64,000 nucleotides of DNA from CAYZQE01 sp964480635 (GTDB taxonomy: Bacteria; Pseudomonadota; Gammaproteobacteria; GCA-001735895), in contig CAYZQE010000002.1 in NCBI GenBank assembly GCA_964480635.1, positions 1 to 64,000 of the forward strand, written 5' to 3'. The position numbers were made by a program, and so were the translations under genes. Position 1 is the first letter of the stretch. Every line of letters starts with the position of its first letter. This document shows positions 18,784 through 28,422 of this stretch, piece after piece. The notes under the pieces were generated by a model. It ran no database searches and was not told the origin of the DNA. It saw nothing but the letters and a program-made list of their open reading frames with translations.

Positions 18784-19710
18784 ATGAATGCTTGGCTTTT
18801 CGTTTTACTTTTTAGTGTGTTTCATTCGGCATTTGCCTCCTTACCCGATTTAGAATCTCTAATCGCTAATAAAGACTATGCAAAAGCCATAAAATTAGGT
18901 GAATCCCTAAAACAACAAAACCCCAAATCAGCCTCTGTTTTATTTTATACCGCCCTAGCTTATCAACATAATAAGCAACCAGAGCAGGCCAAAAAGCTCT
19001 ATTTAAACGCCATACAACATAATGCCACTTTACCTGAGATATATAATAATTTAGCCAGTATCTATGTAAACGAAAAAAACTATCTTAAAGCGGCAGAAAC
19101 ATTAACCTTAGCGATTAATTCTGACAAAAGTATTGCCACAGCCTACGCTAATTTAAGTCAAATCTATCGTCTTCTGGCTAGCCAAGCCTATCAACAGGTA
19201 TTAGATGAAGATAGCCGAAAAAAACATTCAATGCCTCGCCTTCGCACTCAACTTCTTGTCTCGCTGAATTATCAAGAAACTTTAAATCCTTTAAAACCCG
19301 TTTTACAAACACCTATTGTTGTTGAGGTATCGCCACCACCTAGCATCACTCCCATTCAACAAATTGCTAAAAAACCTTCTGCTCAACAAGCCATCATCAA
19401 ATGGGCCTCTGCTTGGCAAGCGAAACAATATCAATCTTATGTGGATAGCTATTCTAAAACCTATGCGCCTAAAAACCTTACTCGTGACAAATGGATGACC
19501 CAACGCAAAAAACGTATACAACGCCCTGGTGATCTCTTTATTACGGTGAGTAATTTTGATATTAAACTGGCCAAGGCCAAAGCTTATGTGAATTTTGATC
19601 AGCATTACCGCTCTAAAACATATCAAGATAAAGTTAGAAAACGTATGCATTTAACCTTGATTGATGGTCAATGGCTGATCACCTCTGAAGTCACTTTATC
19701 TGTATTATAA
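18784..19710 (+). CDS. Exported TPR protein with NTF2-like C-terminus
   Basis: A 308-residue protein with a signal peptide (to about residue 18), then three to four TPR-like helical pairs (to about 140), a Pro-rich linker near 180, and a roughly 105-residue C-terminal domain of the SnoaL/NTF2-like type seen on some L,D-transpeptidases. The last domain resembles the C-terminus of the next gene product (WASAWQAKQYQSYVDSYS versus SLWQKDWESLSHDNLMTHYS). TAATG joins the two genes with a 1-base overlap. A periplasmic adaptor for peptidoglycan cross-linking is inferred. Confidence 0.75.
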   Translation: MNAWLFVLLFSVFHSAFASLPDLESLIANKDYAKAIKLGESLKQQNPKSASVLFYTALAYQHNKQPEQAKKLYLNAIQHNATLPEIYNNLASIYVNEKNYLKAAETLTLAINSDKSIATAYANLSQIYRLLASQAYQQVLDEDSRKKHSMPRLRTQLLVSLNYQETLNPLKPVLQTPIVVEVSPPPSITPIQQIAKKPSAQQAIIKWASAWQAKQYQSYVDSYSKTYAPKNLTRDKWMTQRKKRIQRPGDLFITVSNFDIKLAKAKAYVNFDQHYRSKTYQDKVRKRMHLTLIDGQWLITSEVTLSVL

Positions 19711-20876
19711 TGAAGCATCTATTCTTCATTATATGTCTCTTTAGCGCGCCATTTAGTTACGCTGAGTCTACCCATAAAAATAGCTATGAGCTTGAAGTTT
19801 TAAGCACTGCTCTCGACATTCAAAATGCACGAGTGGATGCTGCTTTAACTAAAAGTAAGGCCTTAACTGAAAAATACCCTAACAGTAAAGTCGCTCACTT
19901 AATGTATGCCGATATGTTATTAGCACATATTCAACCCTTAAAAACTATTGGTGCAGGCTTATCAAATAATAGCTTACAAATTTCTAACTTAAGCGCTGAG
20001 TTAAAAAAACGATTTAATCATAATCAGTCGTATTCATTTAAAGATATGATCCCCAGTGACGTTTTATTGTTAGCCAATAACCAGCCTTACGTCATTATTG
20101 CTGATATGACTGAAGCTAGAGTGTATGTGTTTCGAAATGAACAAGGCATACCCGTTTATGAAACAGATTTTTTTCTTACTATTGGTTTAAAAGGCTTTGG
20201 TAAAAATGTAGAGGGTGACCAAAAAACACCTTTGGGGGTGTATCACTTCATTAATTATATTGACGGGAAAAAACTACCTGATTTATATGGTACTGGCGCT
20301 TTCCCTATTAATTACCCCAATATATGGGATCGAAAACTAAAACGCACTGGTAGTGGTATATGGTTACATGGCACACCGTCCTATACCTACAATAGAGCGC
20401 CTCAAGCGAGTGATGGCTGCTTTGTTCTGAGTAATGCCGATATGCTTCGTATAGACCGTTATATTTCGACTGTGACCCACACACCTGTGTTGTTAGTTAA
20501 AAATATTTCTTGGGTGAGTACGGCACAATGGCAAGCTGAGCAATTAAAAGCACTACAAATGTTTTCTTTATGGCAAAAAGATTGGGAAAGTTTAAGTCAT
20601 GACAATTTAATGACTCACTACTCTAAAGATTATCTAGTCGACGGACGTAACTTTAAACAAATATCGGGTCATAAAAAATGGGTCAGCCGTAAAAAAGAAT
20701 ATATCCATATGGAATATTCTAATTTAAGTGTTTTCCAATATCCTGGCGAAAAGAACCTAATGCTTTTAAAATTTACTCAAGACTATAAGAGCAATAATTA
20801 TAATTCAATCACTGAAAAAGAATTGTATTGGACCAAGGATGATGATGGTGAATGGCGTATCCTCTTTGAAAGCTAG
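19710..20876 (+). CDS. L,D-transpeptidase (YkuD domain)
   Basis: A 388-residue exported protein with a signal peptide (to about residue 18) and a YkuD catalytic domain. It has GDQKTPLGVY, HGTPS with His220, and SDGCFVLSN with the nucleophile Cys237. This deviates from the common SHGC form but keeps Gly-Cys. The last 105 residues form an NTF2-like domain similar to that of the upstream TPR protein. L,D-transpeptidases make 3-3 cross-links in peptidoglycan or attach lipoprotein. The ATG overlaps the upstream stop, so the pair is coupled. Confidence 0.88.
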   Translation: MKHLFFIICLFSAPFSYAESTHKNSYELEVLSTALDIQNARVDAALTKSKALTEKYPNSKVAHLMYADMLLAHIQPLKTIGAGLSNNSLQISNLSAELKKRFNHNQSYSFKDMIPSDVLLLANNQPYVIIADMTEARVYVFRNEQGIPVYETDFFLTIGLKGFGKNVEGDQKTPLGVYHFINYIDGKKLPDLYGTGAFPINYPNIWDRKLKRTGSGIWLHGTPSYTYNRAPQASDGCFVLSNADMLRIDRYISTVTHTPVLLVKNISWVSTAQWQAEQLKALQMFSLWQKDWESLSHDNLMTHYSKDYLVDGRNFKQISGHKKWVSRKKEYIHMEYSNLSVFQYPGEKNLMLLKFTQDYKSNNYNSITEKELYWTKDDDGEWRILFES

Positions 20877-20878
20877 CC

Positions 20879-20906
20879 CGAATATTGCCTGATAATGCAA
20901 TATTCG
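20879..20906 (+). terminator. Hairpin just after the L,D-transpeptidase stop
   Basis: CGAATATTGC pairs perfectly with GCAATATTCG around an 8-base loop, and flanking CTAG sequences can extend the stem. It begins three bases after the stop codon. It has no T-run directly after it, so it may protect the mRNA 3' end as much as stop transcription. Confidence 0.45.
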
Positions 20907-20947
20907 AGCTAGGTTGCTTTTCTTAAAAACACTTTATTCCAGACATA

Positions 20948-20973
20948 AAAAAACCAGCCTTAGCTGGTTTTTT
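20948..20973. terminator. Strong bidirectional terminator (ldt / rpsT)
   Basis: AAAAAACCAGC pairs with GCTGGTTTTTT around a CTTA loop. The A-run and T-run flank the GC core, giving a classic intrinsic terminator for the plus-strand transpeptidase transcript and for the minus-strand rpsT transcript. Confidence 0.9.
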
Positions 20974-20993
20974 AAATGATAGACAATAAAGCC

Positions 20994-21257
20994 TTAAGCA
21001 ATTGCGACAACTTGCTTATTTAAACGGCTCTTTTGACGAGCTGCCTTATTAGCACTAATTAGACCTTTAGTTGCTGCCTTGTCTAAAATAGGAGAAACTT
21101 TTTTATAGGCTTCTTGAGCTTTCTCTTTATTTCCGCTAGCAATTTCTGCTAAAAGTTGTTTTACGTATGTACGCATCATAGAACGCTGACTGGCGTTACG
21201 TTGACGACGACTTTCCGCTGTTTTAGCGCGTTTTTTTGCAGATGCTGAGTTAGCCAT
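20994..21257 (-). CDS. rpsT: Ribosomal protein S20
   Basis: An 87-residue, strongly basic protein opening [20 protein letters not shown], the S20 signature, and rich in Ala/Lys/Arg helices. It binds 16S rRNA in the small subunit. Length is exactly that expected. It has its own promoter (21294-21322) and terminator (20948-20973), so it is a single-gene unit. AGGAT lies just upstream of the ATG. Confidence 0.97.
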   Translation of the reverse strand: MANSASAKKRAKTAESRRQRNASQRSMMRTYVKQLLAEIASGNKEKAQEAYKKVSPILDKAATKGLISANKAARQKSRLNKQVVAIA

Positions 21258-21293
21258 GTTTATCCTAGGTATTCAATAAAAAATAAGGCGCGC

Positions 21294-21322
21294 ATTATCT
21301 TTATTTGGCGCTCTACTGTCAA
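21294..21322 (-). promoter_or_regulatory. Sigma-70 promoter of rpsT
   Basis: On the minus strand TTGACA (21322-21317) is followed after 17 bases by GATAAT (21299-21294). The next bases are GCGCGCC, a GC-rich discriminator typical of stringently controlled ribosomal promoters. Confidence 0.8.
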
Positions 21323-21341
21323 CCATGTTTCATCATTATTG

Positions 21342-21737
21342 TTATTTATTTGTATTTTTAAACTGTAAAATTTTTGCAGTGGCATTATTTTCAATTTTTT
21401 TCGGCTTTTCTGTGTGAAATAATGATGCTAATTGTTTATTTAGATCCACTAAAGAATCCATCATTAACGCTAAATAACGGGCTTGTTCGGCCTCGATACT
21501 ATTCGAACGCCTTTTTTCACTTTGCATGATAAACAATAAACCCTTTAATCGTTGTTGTTGGTTTTTCGGTGCATCTTCTACTCATTGACTCAACAATTGA
21601 TTGTGTAAGCGCTCCAACTCATAAGGGTCTCGTTGGTATAACAATTGCCATTGCTCAAAACTCCAATATTTAATACTGTCGCTTTGACTAATAAGCTTAT
21701 TAGTCACGTAATTCTCGACGTAATATTTTGCCCACAT
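21342..21737 (-). pseudogene. DUF3135 gene split by an in-frame TGA
   Basis: Two short frames lie in the same reading frame and are separated only by the TGA at 21582-21584. Before it: WSFEQWQLLYQRDPYELERL. After it: APKNQQQRLKGLLF, then MQSEKRRSN and LALMMDSLVDLNKQL. Read through, they align end to end with my memory of the DUF3135 family (RDPEAFE..., APEERQRRLRGLQ, MERRRA..., MM). The stop sits just before the APK block, mid-domain. Other genes here use TGA as a normal stop, so recoding is not expected. The 5' end overlaps fadD; ATG at 21737 or GTG near 21708 could start it. Function of DUF3135 is not established. Confidence 0.7.
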
Positions 21738-23361
21738 TCGTTTTTGGCAATTCTTGTCTAAACTCAATAATCTTCGGTACTTTATAGCCCGTTAATTGAT
21801 CTTTACACAATGCTTTAATGTCTGCTTCTGTTAATCGATCATTTTTCTTTACGATAACCGCTTTAACAATTTCGCCAGATTTGTCATCGGGCAATCCCAC
21901 CACCCCTACCTCAAGCACATCTTCATGGCTTGCGATAACGCCTTCAACTTCATTCGGAAATACATTAAAACCTGAGACTAAAATCATATCTTTTAAGCGA
22001 TCTACGATGTAGAAAAAACCATCAGCATCCATTGTGGCTATATCACCTGTATGTAACCAGCCATCTTTTAAACATAATGCCGTTTCCTCTTCTTGTTGCC
22101 AATAGCCTCTCATCACTTGAGGGCCTTTGACACAAAGCTCTCCCTTTTCTCCTTGTGGCAATATTTCATCTTGATCATTTTGAATGCACACTTGTGTTGA
22201 TGAAATAGGTAAGCCAATACTGCCATTATATTTCTTTGAATTGAGTGGGTTAATACAAACAGCAGGTGACGTTTCGGTTAAACCATAAGCTTCTAACAGT
22301 GGAGATTTTGTTTTGGCTTGCCAACGCTCAGCGACTGCTCTTTGCACCGCCATGCCGCCACCCAAAGTTATCTTAAGGTTATCAAAATTAATCTCTTCAA
22401 ACCCAGGCGTATTCATTAAGCCATTAAATAAGGTGTTGACGCCGGTTATAACACTAAAGTTTGTATTTTTTAATTCTTTAACAAAACCCGGCATATCTCG
22501 TGGGTTTGTTATCAAGTAATTCTCTGCACCAAATTTTAAAAAGGTTAAGCAATTAGCGGTTAATGAAAATATATGATACAACGGCAACGCGGTAATAATG
22601 CATTCTTTACCTTCGACAATCAGCTCTTTTATCCATTCAGATGCCTGTTGCATATTAGCTACCATGTTGCGATGTGTGAGCATGGCTCCTTTGGCAACAC
22701 CTGTTGTTCCACCTGTATACTGTAAAAACGCAATGTCATCGTGCCCTGTCGGCACATCAGTGAATGTTTGTTTACTGCCTATGGCTAATGCCTGTTTAAA
22801 AGTAACGGTTTTTTGTATCGAATATGCAGGTACCATTTTTTTTACATATTTCACTACCGCATTAACAATAAATGATTTTGGAAAAGATAGTTGATCACCT
22901 AATTGAGTGGTTATAACGGTTTCTATCTGAGTATCCTTAATAACTTTTTCTAAAGTACAGCAAAAATTTTCTACAATAATGATCGCTTTTGCACCTGAGT
23001 CATTTAACTGGTGCTTTAACTCTCTTACTGTATACAGCGGGTTGGTGTTAACAACGGTTAAGCCTGCTTTTAATGCCGCAAATATTGCAATCGGGTTTTG
23101 CAATACATTGGGCATCATAATTGCAATACGATCACCTTTTTTTAACCCTGCTACTTGTTGTAAATAGGCTGCTAATTGGTCTACCTTTTCACCAATTTGT
23201 TTATAATTCAGCGTTGTCCCTAAATTAGTAAAGCAGGGTTTTTGCTGATTTTTTATGACACTTTTATGAAATATTTCATACACAGATTGATATTCATTCA
23301 CGTCAATGTCTTGGCTTACATTGTCTGGGTAGCTTTTTAACCAAATTTGATCTTGTTCCAT
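21700..23361 (-). CDS. fadD: Long-chain fatty acid-CoA ligase
   Basis: A 553-residue ANL-superfamily enzyme. It has the P-loop-like LQYTGGTTGVAKGAMLTHRN, AYGLTETSPAV, TGDIATMD, the fatty-acyl-CoA synthetase signature YIVDRLKDMILVSGFNVFPNEVE, and the C-terminal catalytic Lys in TNVGKILRREL. It activates fatty acids with ATP and CoA at the inner membrane, the entry to beta-oxidation. Length fits FadD (561 in E. coli). It begins 2 bp after fadE, so the two form an operon for fatty acid degradation. Confidence 0.93.
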   Translation of the reverse strand: MEQDQIWLKSYPDNVSQDIDVNEYQSVYEIFHKSVIKNQQKPCFTNLGTTLNYKQIGEKVDQLAAYLQQVAGLKKGDRIAIMMPNVLQNPIAIFAALKAGLTVVNTNPLYTVRELKHQLNDSGAKAIIIVENFCCTLEKVIKDTQIETVITTQLGDQLSFPKSFIVNAVVKYVKKMVPAYSIQKTVTFKQALAIGSKQTFTDVPTGHDDIAFLQYTGGTTGVAKGAMLTHRNMVANMQQASEWIKELIVEGKECIITALPLYHIFSLTANCLTFLKFGAENYLITNPRDMPGFVKELKNTNFSVITGVNTLFNGLMNTPGFEEINFDNLKITLGGGMAVQRAVAERWQAKTKSPLLEAYGLTETSPAVCINPLNSKKYNGSIGLPISSTQVCIQNDQDEILPQGEKGELCVKGPQVMRGYWQQEEETALCLKDGWLHTGDIATMDADGFFYIVDRLKDMILVSGFNVFPNEVEGVIASHEDVLEVGVVGLPDDKSGEIVKAVIVKKNDRLTEADIKALCKDQLTGYKVPKIIEFRQELPKTNVGKILRRELRD

Positions 23362-23363
23362 GT

Positions 23364-25808
23364 CTATTTCTCTTTTTGCTTTCTTTTTCTTATAGGTTTT
23401 TTGATAGTTTGCTCAAACTCATCAACCATAATGGCTTTTCTAATGGCTAGCTCTGCTTGTATCAATATATCTTTTTCTTTTTCATCAATTGTGTGCTCAT
23501 CCAACAATTGCAGCATCCATTCATCATTACTCATTAAATCGGGTTTGATTTTTTTCTGAGCTTTTAACCTCTTTTCAATGGGTTCCGCTAATTCTACTTT
23601 CTTAAGTGCATCTTCTAATCGCCCTGTTATGTCATTTTCATCTTCAGAGTTAAATAGACCTTCTGTTAGAGCATCTCTTGCAGGAGATGTTTTTATCATA
23701 CTTGCAGCAACTCTTTGGCCTTGTCGATCATTGGGTAAGCGTAAACTTAATCCCAGTGGAAATATAATCACTCTGATTATTAAACCAAATATTTTTGATG
23801 GGAAGTTTCTTAAAATTTCATCCAGTGCGATTTGAGTTTGATACAAACTGTATTTACAACTCCATTCAACAATAGCTAAGTCATATTTTGGCTGTCCGTC
23901 ATCGTTATATTTTTTTAACACCGCAGAGACATAAAACATATGGCTCAATGCATCGGCAAAACGCCCTGACAGTTTCTCTTTACGCTTAAATGCCCCCCCT
24001 AATATCATTAAAGCTAAATCAGAGATAACCGCAAACGCTGCACTCATTTGACTCAGACGTTTATAATATATAGCCACTCTGCCACCGACTGGTGACATGC
24101 CTAAATGACTACCGCTTAGTCCATAAATAAAGGCTCTGCTTATATTTTTAAATAAATAACCAATATGGCCTAAAAAGGCCTTATCAAAAAGTTGCTGCCC
24201 TTTCTTTTCAGAACCATGATTCACCGCTTCAATTTCTTTAATTAACCAAGGATGACAACGCATAGCGCCTTGACCAAATATAATCATAGTGCGGGTTAAA
24301 ATATTTGCGCCTTCAACGGTAATGCCTACCGGCACTGTTTGATAAGCTCTTGCCATATAGTTGGATGGCCCCATACAAATGCCACGACCACCATGAATAT
24401 CCATAGCGTTGTTAATCACATCGCGCATCATTTCTGTATTGTGATATTTTAAAATGGCTGTAATTACTGAGGGTTTTTCTCCGCTATCCAATGCCGATAG
24501 CGTTAATAAGCGACCTGCATTCATTAAATAGGTTTTGCCTGCTAAATTAGCAATCACTTCTTCTACGCCTTCAAACTTACCTATAGATGTTTTAAATTGT
24601 TTGCGTATTCGAGCATAAGCACCTGTTGTTCTTAAAGCATGTTTGCCAGCACCAGCACTCAGCGCAGGCAATGAAATACCTCGTCCCACCGATAAAGACT
24701 CGACCAACATTCTCCAGCCCAGGCCTATTTTTTCTTCACCACCAATTAACCATTCCATTGGTACAAACACATTTTTACCTTGATTTGGCCCATTTTGAAA
24801 TGCCGCGTTTAAGGGCATATGTCTATTACCTATCGTTATGCCTTTTGTTTTAGTCGGTATTAAAGCACAAGTAATGCCCAACTCTTGTTTATCGCCTAAA
24901 AGACCGTCGGGATCAAAAGCTTTAAACGCTAAACCTAGCACGGTAGCGACTGGCCCTAATGTGATGTATCTCTTTTCCCAATTGATTATAAATCCAAGTG
25001 TTTTTTTACCTTTGTATTGACGCTCACAAACAATACCATAATCAGGTATTGATCCTGCGTCAGAACCTGCACTAGGCCCCGTTAATGCGAAACAAGGGAT
25101 ATCTCTTCCATCAGCTAATCTAGGCAAGTAATGATCTTTTTGCTCTTGTGTCCCATAGTGTAATAATAGTTCAGCTGGGCCTAATGAATTTGGCACCATC
25201 ACAGTGACCGCTGTTGATAAACTTCTTGCCGAAATTTTCATCACCACATTGGAATGAGCATGAGCTGAAAACTCTAATCCACCATATTGTTTTGGAATAA
25301 TCATGCCAAAAAAGTTTTTTTGTTTTAAAAACGTCCAAACATTGTCTGGTAGGTCTTGTAACTCATGAGTGATTTGCCAATCATCTATCATGTGACAAAG
25401 TTCATTCACCGGCCCGTCTAAAAAGGCTTGCTCATCCTTTGTTAATGTTGGTTTTTTATAATTTAACAGTTTATTAAAGTCGGGATTTCCCTTAAATAAA
25501 TCGGCTTCCCACCAAACAGTTCCAGCTTCTATAGCCGCCCTTTCTGTTTCTGAGATTGGTGGCATAACTTTTTTAATGCGTTTAAATAAATTATTTGAAA
25601 TGTATTTTTGTCTTAATGAATTAAACGAATATAAAACAGCTAATGAAGCCCAAATAGCCCAAGCAAAATAACTAAATATTGAACCGTTATTAAGTATAAA
25701 AAATAAGCCAAAAAATATGATTAAAAGGTTTAACTGCGCCGATAATTCAAAACGAGTTTGTGCCCATAAAAAAATCAAAAACAAAAGAAAAAATATCAAT
25801 GTATCCAT
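23364..25808 (-). CDS. fadE: Acyl-CoA dehydrogenase FadE
   Basis: An 814-residue protein with two or three N-terminal hydrophobic segments (residues 1-65), as in FadE (814 in E. coli). The dehydrogenase core has GMIIPKQYGGLEFSAHAHS, ALTGPSAGSDAGSIPD and the flavin-binding DIHGGRGICMGPSNYMARAY. The C-terminal 300 residues match the long FadE tail. It catalyses the first step of beta-oxidation, removing two hydrogens from acyl-CoA. The start begins with MDTLIFFLLFLIFLW. It is followed by fadD in the same operon. Confidence 0.95.
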   Translation of the reverse strand: MDTLIFFLLFLIFLWAQTRFELSAQLNLLIIFFGLFFILNNGSIFSYFAWAIWASLAVLYSFNSLRQKYISNNLFKRIKKVMPPISETERAAIEAGTVWWEADLFKGNPDFNKLLNYKKPTLTKDEQAFLDGPVNELCHMIDDWQITHELQDLPDNVWTFLKQKNFFGMIIPKQYGGLEFSAHAHSNVVMKISARSLSTAVTVMVPNSLGPAELLLHYGTQEQKDHYLPRLADGRDIPCFALTGPSAGSDAGSIPDYGIVCERQYKGKKTLGFIINWEKRYITLGPVATVLGLAFKAFDPDGLLGDKQELGITCALIPTKTKGITIGNRHMPLNAAFQNGPNQGKNVFVPMEWLIGGEEKIGLGWRMLVESLSVGRGISLPALSAGAGKHALRTTGAYARIRKQFKTSIGKFEGVEEVIANLAGKTYLMNAGRLLTLSALDSGEKPSVITAILKYHNTEMMRDVINNAMDIHGGRGICMGPSNYMARAYQTVPVGITVEGANILTRTMIIFGQGAMRCHPWLIKEIEAVNHGSEKKGQQLFDKAFLGHIGYLFKNISRAFIYGLSGSHLGMSPVGGRVAIYYKRLSQMSAAFAVISDLALMILGGAFKRKEKLSGRFADALSHMFYVSAVLKKYNDDGQPKYDLAIVEWSCKYSLYQTQIALDEILRNFPSKIFGLIIRVIIFPLGLSLRLPNDRQGQRVAASMIKTSPARDALTEGLFNSEDENDITGRLEDALKKVELAEPIEKRLKAQKKIKPDLMSNDEWMLQLLDEHTIDEKEKDILIQAELAIRKAIMVDEFEQTIKKPIRKRKQKEK

Positions 25809-25904
25809 AGTGCGCCTTTAATTAGGAGTCTATGTTAATTGATAGCAGAAATATCGCAGAGTTCCAATGAATTTATAACTCGGTATTTAGCAGATTAAAA
25901 TATA

Positions 25905-27050
25905 TTAACGTTCCCAAGTCACAAAAGGTGCAAATTTTACCCATGCAAATTGATGATGATCACTGAGTCCTTTTTGTACCATTTTTGTTTGGTGCAGATA
26001 AAAACGCTCTCCAGGCCTGCGCATTTGCACTGCTGATTTATTGGTAATTAGGCGTATTAATGAAGATGTCACGTTATCTTTATTCGGCCCCTTTATGACA
26101 ACTCCTTTTTCTCTGCTTTCAAAATTTAATATAGAGCCAATTGGGGCGATTCCATTTATCTTTAAAAATAAACCACCTAAAATGGGGTCTAATTTTTTTT
26201 CTGAAAAAAGTTTGGTGAATACTCTACAAGGATTAAATAAATTATTATTGGATAATGCCTTATTTTCGGGCATCGAAATTCCTGCATAAATAAAAGGGGT
26301 TCTTAATATTAAAGCTTCAAATGAGGTATTTTCTAATGATGCCGTATTGTGGTTTTTTATAGCATCTAAGGTTACTTTATCTGCAACACCCATTTTTAAT
26401 GCAGCAGCAATACTTTGAATGGGATAGTTCTTTCTTAATTCTTTTTTCTCTTCTACCGTCAGTTTTAAATTATCATCATAGATATTTTTATTGCTTTGAA
26501 TCAAGCCTAAATTATAAATTAAAGCCGCTTGTAATAACGAAATTTTAATCTCTGAAGTAATGGCTTTATCAGGTAAATAATCATTAAAACGCTTTATTAA
26601 TTCTGTGATTGATGCCGCGATATATAAAGGTTTTATAAAATGATATTTCTTTATTTCTGACAAAAATAGTTCACCCAATACTTGGTTTATATCCTCATCA
26701 CATAATTCACTAAAGTTAATAATGATATCATCTAACTCTTTTTTTAAGGTCATATTAGCATCAGCTATCATTTTTGACTGTAACTGAGCATACTTAACAA
26801 TAAGTTTATCGATACGCCCATGTAACGATTTAGAGCTGACAAAATTAATATCAAAATTATTTTGTTGTTTACTTTTTGACTTATCTTCTTGAACTAGACC
26901 TTCGGCACGCATGCGTTCATAGTGCGCCTCACTAATTCGGCTACCTTCTTTGACTAGTAGCGTGCCTTTACTATCAAAAATATCTTTACGCGCAAGCCCA
27001 TTAACTATGTCAGTACTGTGTACTTTGCGATCATCAGATACAGCTATCAT
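25905..27050 (-). CDS. Degenerate HD-GYP-like protein
   Basis: A protein of about 381 residues. Its N-terminal segment (ARKDIFDSKGTLLVKEGSRI) resembles the leader of HD-GYP phosphodiesterases, and a helical core follows the HD-GYP layout. Where active enzymes have HD and HDIGK, it reads QAALIYNLGLIQ, and the GYP loop is absent; only scattered residues such as KNHNT remain. Metal binding and c-di-GMP hydrolysis are therefore unlikely. It may bind a nucleotide or a partner. I chose ATG at 27050; a TTG at 27068 would overlap mnmE. The family assignment rests on overall pattern and is moderate. Confidence 0.55.
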   Translation of the reverse strand: MIAVSDDRKVHSTDIVNGLARKDIFDSKGTLLVKEGSRISEAHYERMRAEGLVQEDKSKSKQQNNFDINFVSSKSLHGRIDKLIVKYAQLQSKMIADANMTLKKELDDIIINFSELCDEDINQVLGELFLSEIKKYHFIKPLYIAASITELIKRFNDYLPDKAITSEIKISLLQAALIYNLGLIQSNKNIYDDNLKLTVEEKKELRKNYPIQSIAAALKMGVADKVTLDAIKNHNTASLENTSFEALILRTPFIYAGISMPENKALSNNNLFNPCRVFTKLFSEKKLDPILGGLFLKINGIAPIGSILNFESREKGVVIKGPNKDNVTSSLIRLITNKSAVQMRRPGERFYLHQTKMVQKGLSDHHQFAWVKFAPFVTWER

Positions 27051-27057
27051 TTTATTA

Positions 27058-28404
27058 TTACTTACCAATACAAAAACTAGAAAAAATCTTTCCTAATAAA
27101 TCTTCTGTATTAAATTCCCCTGTTATTTCATTTAACGATTTTTGAGCTTCTCTTAAATCTTCAGCCATTAATTCACCAGACTGAGTTTCAGAAAATAGTG
27201 TTATCGCTATATGTATATATTTTTGTGCCTGTAATAATGCATCTAAGTGCCTACGTCTGGCCAAGATCGTATTATTTTCATTTAAATTCTGGCTTGTTCC
27301 TGTAACCCAATGAATTAATTCATCTAACCCTTGTTTATTTATAGTCGATATTTGTAACTCAGCAACCCTATTTTTATTAGCTTCCTTATTTAATTCACAT
27401 TTTATTAAATCTATTTTATTATAAACAAGGGCATATTTTTGATCTTTTAATTGATCTATTATTGTTTTATCTTCTTGGGTAAACCCTTTTTGTGCATCAA
27501 TTAATACTAAAACAACGTCTGCATTTTTTATGGCATGCCATGCCTTTTTTATACCCGCTTGCTCAATAATATCGGTTGTTTCTCTTAAGCCTGCTGTATC
27601 TAATACTTTAATTGGTATCCCGTTTAAACTAATTTGCTCACTAATAATATCTCTAGTCGTGCCTTCAATAGGTGTCACAATAGCCGTTTCATAACCCGTT
27701 AAACAGTTTAATAAACTTGATTTTCCAGCATTGGGTAATCCCGCAATGGCGAGTGTTAAGCCTTCATTTAAACGACGACCATTGTCAGCTTCCTTAATTA
27801 TTTTACATAAATCATTATCAATAATTTTAAGCTTTTCTTCTATTTTTCCTTCTGCTAAAAAGTCTATCTCTTCTTCTGAAAAGTCTAATGAGGCTTCTAT
27901 ATAACAACGTAAATTAATAATTTGATCGGTTATCGTGTGGATTTGTTTTGAAAAGTCACCTTGTAGTGACCTCATCGCTGCCCTTGCTGCAGCTTGACTA
28001 CCGCTTTCAATAAGGTCTGCAATTGCTTCTGCTTGTGTTAAATCAATTTTATTATTTAAAAAAGCACGTTCAGAAAATTCACCTGGCTTTGCAGAACGCG
28101 CACCTAGTACATTAATTTCTTGCAATAACATATCTTGAATAACAGGCCCACCATGACCTTGAAATTCGATAACATCTTCACCTGTAAATGAATGGGGGGC
28201 TTTAAAATATAAAACGATCCCATGATCTATGGCTTCTTTATTTTGGTCGTAAAAAGAACAAAAGAGGATTTTTTTCGGCGTAATTGTTTTTGTAATTATT
28301 TGCTCGGCAATTGATATTGCACGAGCACCAGAAATGCGTATGACACCTATACCACCCACGCCATGTGGCGTGGCAATCGCCGCTATGGTGTCTTTAGGTG
28401 ACAC
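27058..28404 (-). CDS. mnmE: tRNA modification GTPase MnmE
   Basis: A 448-residue GTPase. It has the N-terminal tetrahydrofolate-binding domain (DTIAAIATPHGVGGIGVIRISG), the helical domain, and a G domain with GLPNAGKSSLLN, DTAGLRET and NKID. It ends in FCIGK, with the catalytic-site Cys of MnmE. With MnmG it installs cmnm5 at wobble U34 of certain tRNAs; mnmG is not in the window. The start is GTG, which gives the expected N-terminus. It follows yidC by 18 bp in the conserved origin-proximal operon. Confidence 0.96.
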   Translation of the reverse strand: MSPKDTIAAIATPHGVGGIGVIRISGARAISIAEQIITKTITPKKILFCSFYDQNKEAIDHGIVLYFKAPHSFTGEDVIEFQGHGGPVIQDMLLQEINVLGARSAKPGEFSERAFLNNKIDLTQAEAIADLIESGSQAAARAAMRSLQGDFSKQIHTITDQIINLRCYIEASLDFSEEEIDFLAEGKIEEKLKIIDNDLCKIIKEADNGRRLNEGLTLAIAGLPNAGKSSLLNCLTGYETAIVTPIEGTTRDIISEQISLNGIPIKVLDTAGLRETTDIIEQAGIKKAWHAIKNADVVLVLIDAQKGFTQEDKTIIDQLKDQKYALVYNKIDLIKCELNKEANKNRVAELQISTINKQGLDELIHWVTGTSQNLNENNTILARRRHLDALLQAQKYIHIAITLFSETQSGELMAEDLREAQKSLNEITGEFNTEDLLGKIFSSFCIGK

Positions 28405-28422
28405 AGCAAAATTTACCTTGGC

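Noticed and set aside
21582..21584. TGA recoded as a sense codon
   Set aside because: Other intact genes in the window, such as the phosphorylase ending at 2945, use TGA as their stop. One interrupted gene is better explained by mutation or error.
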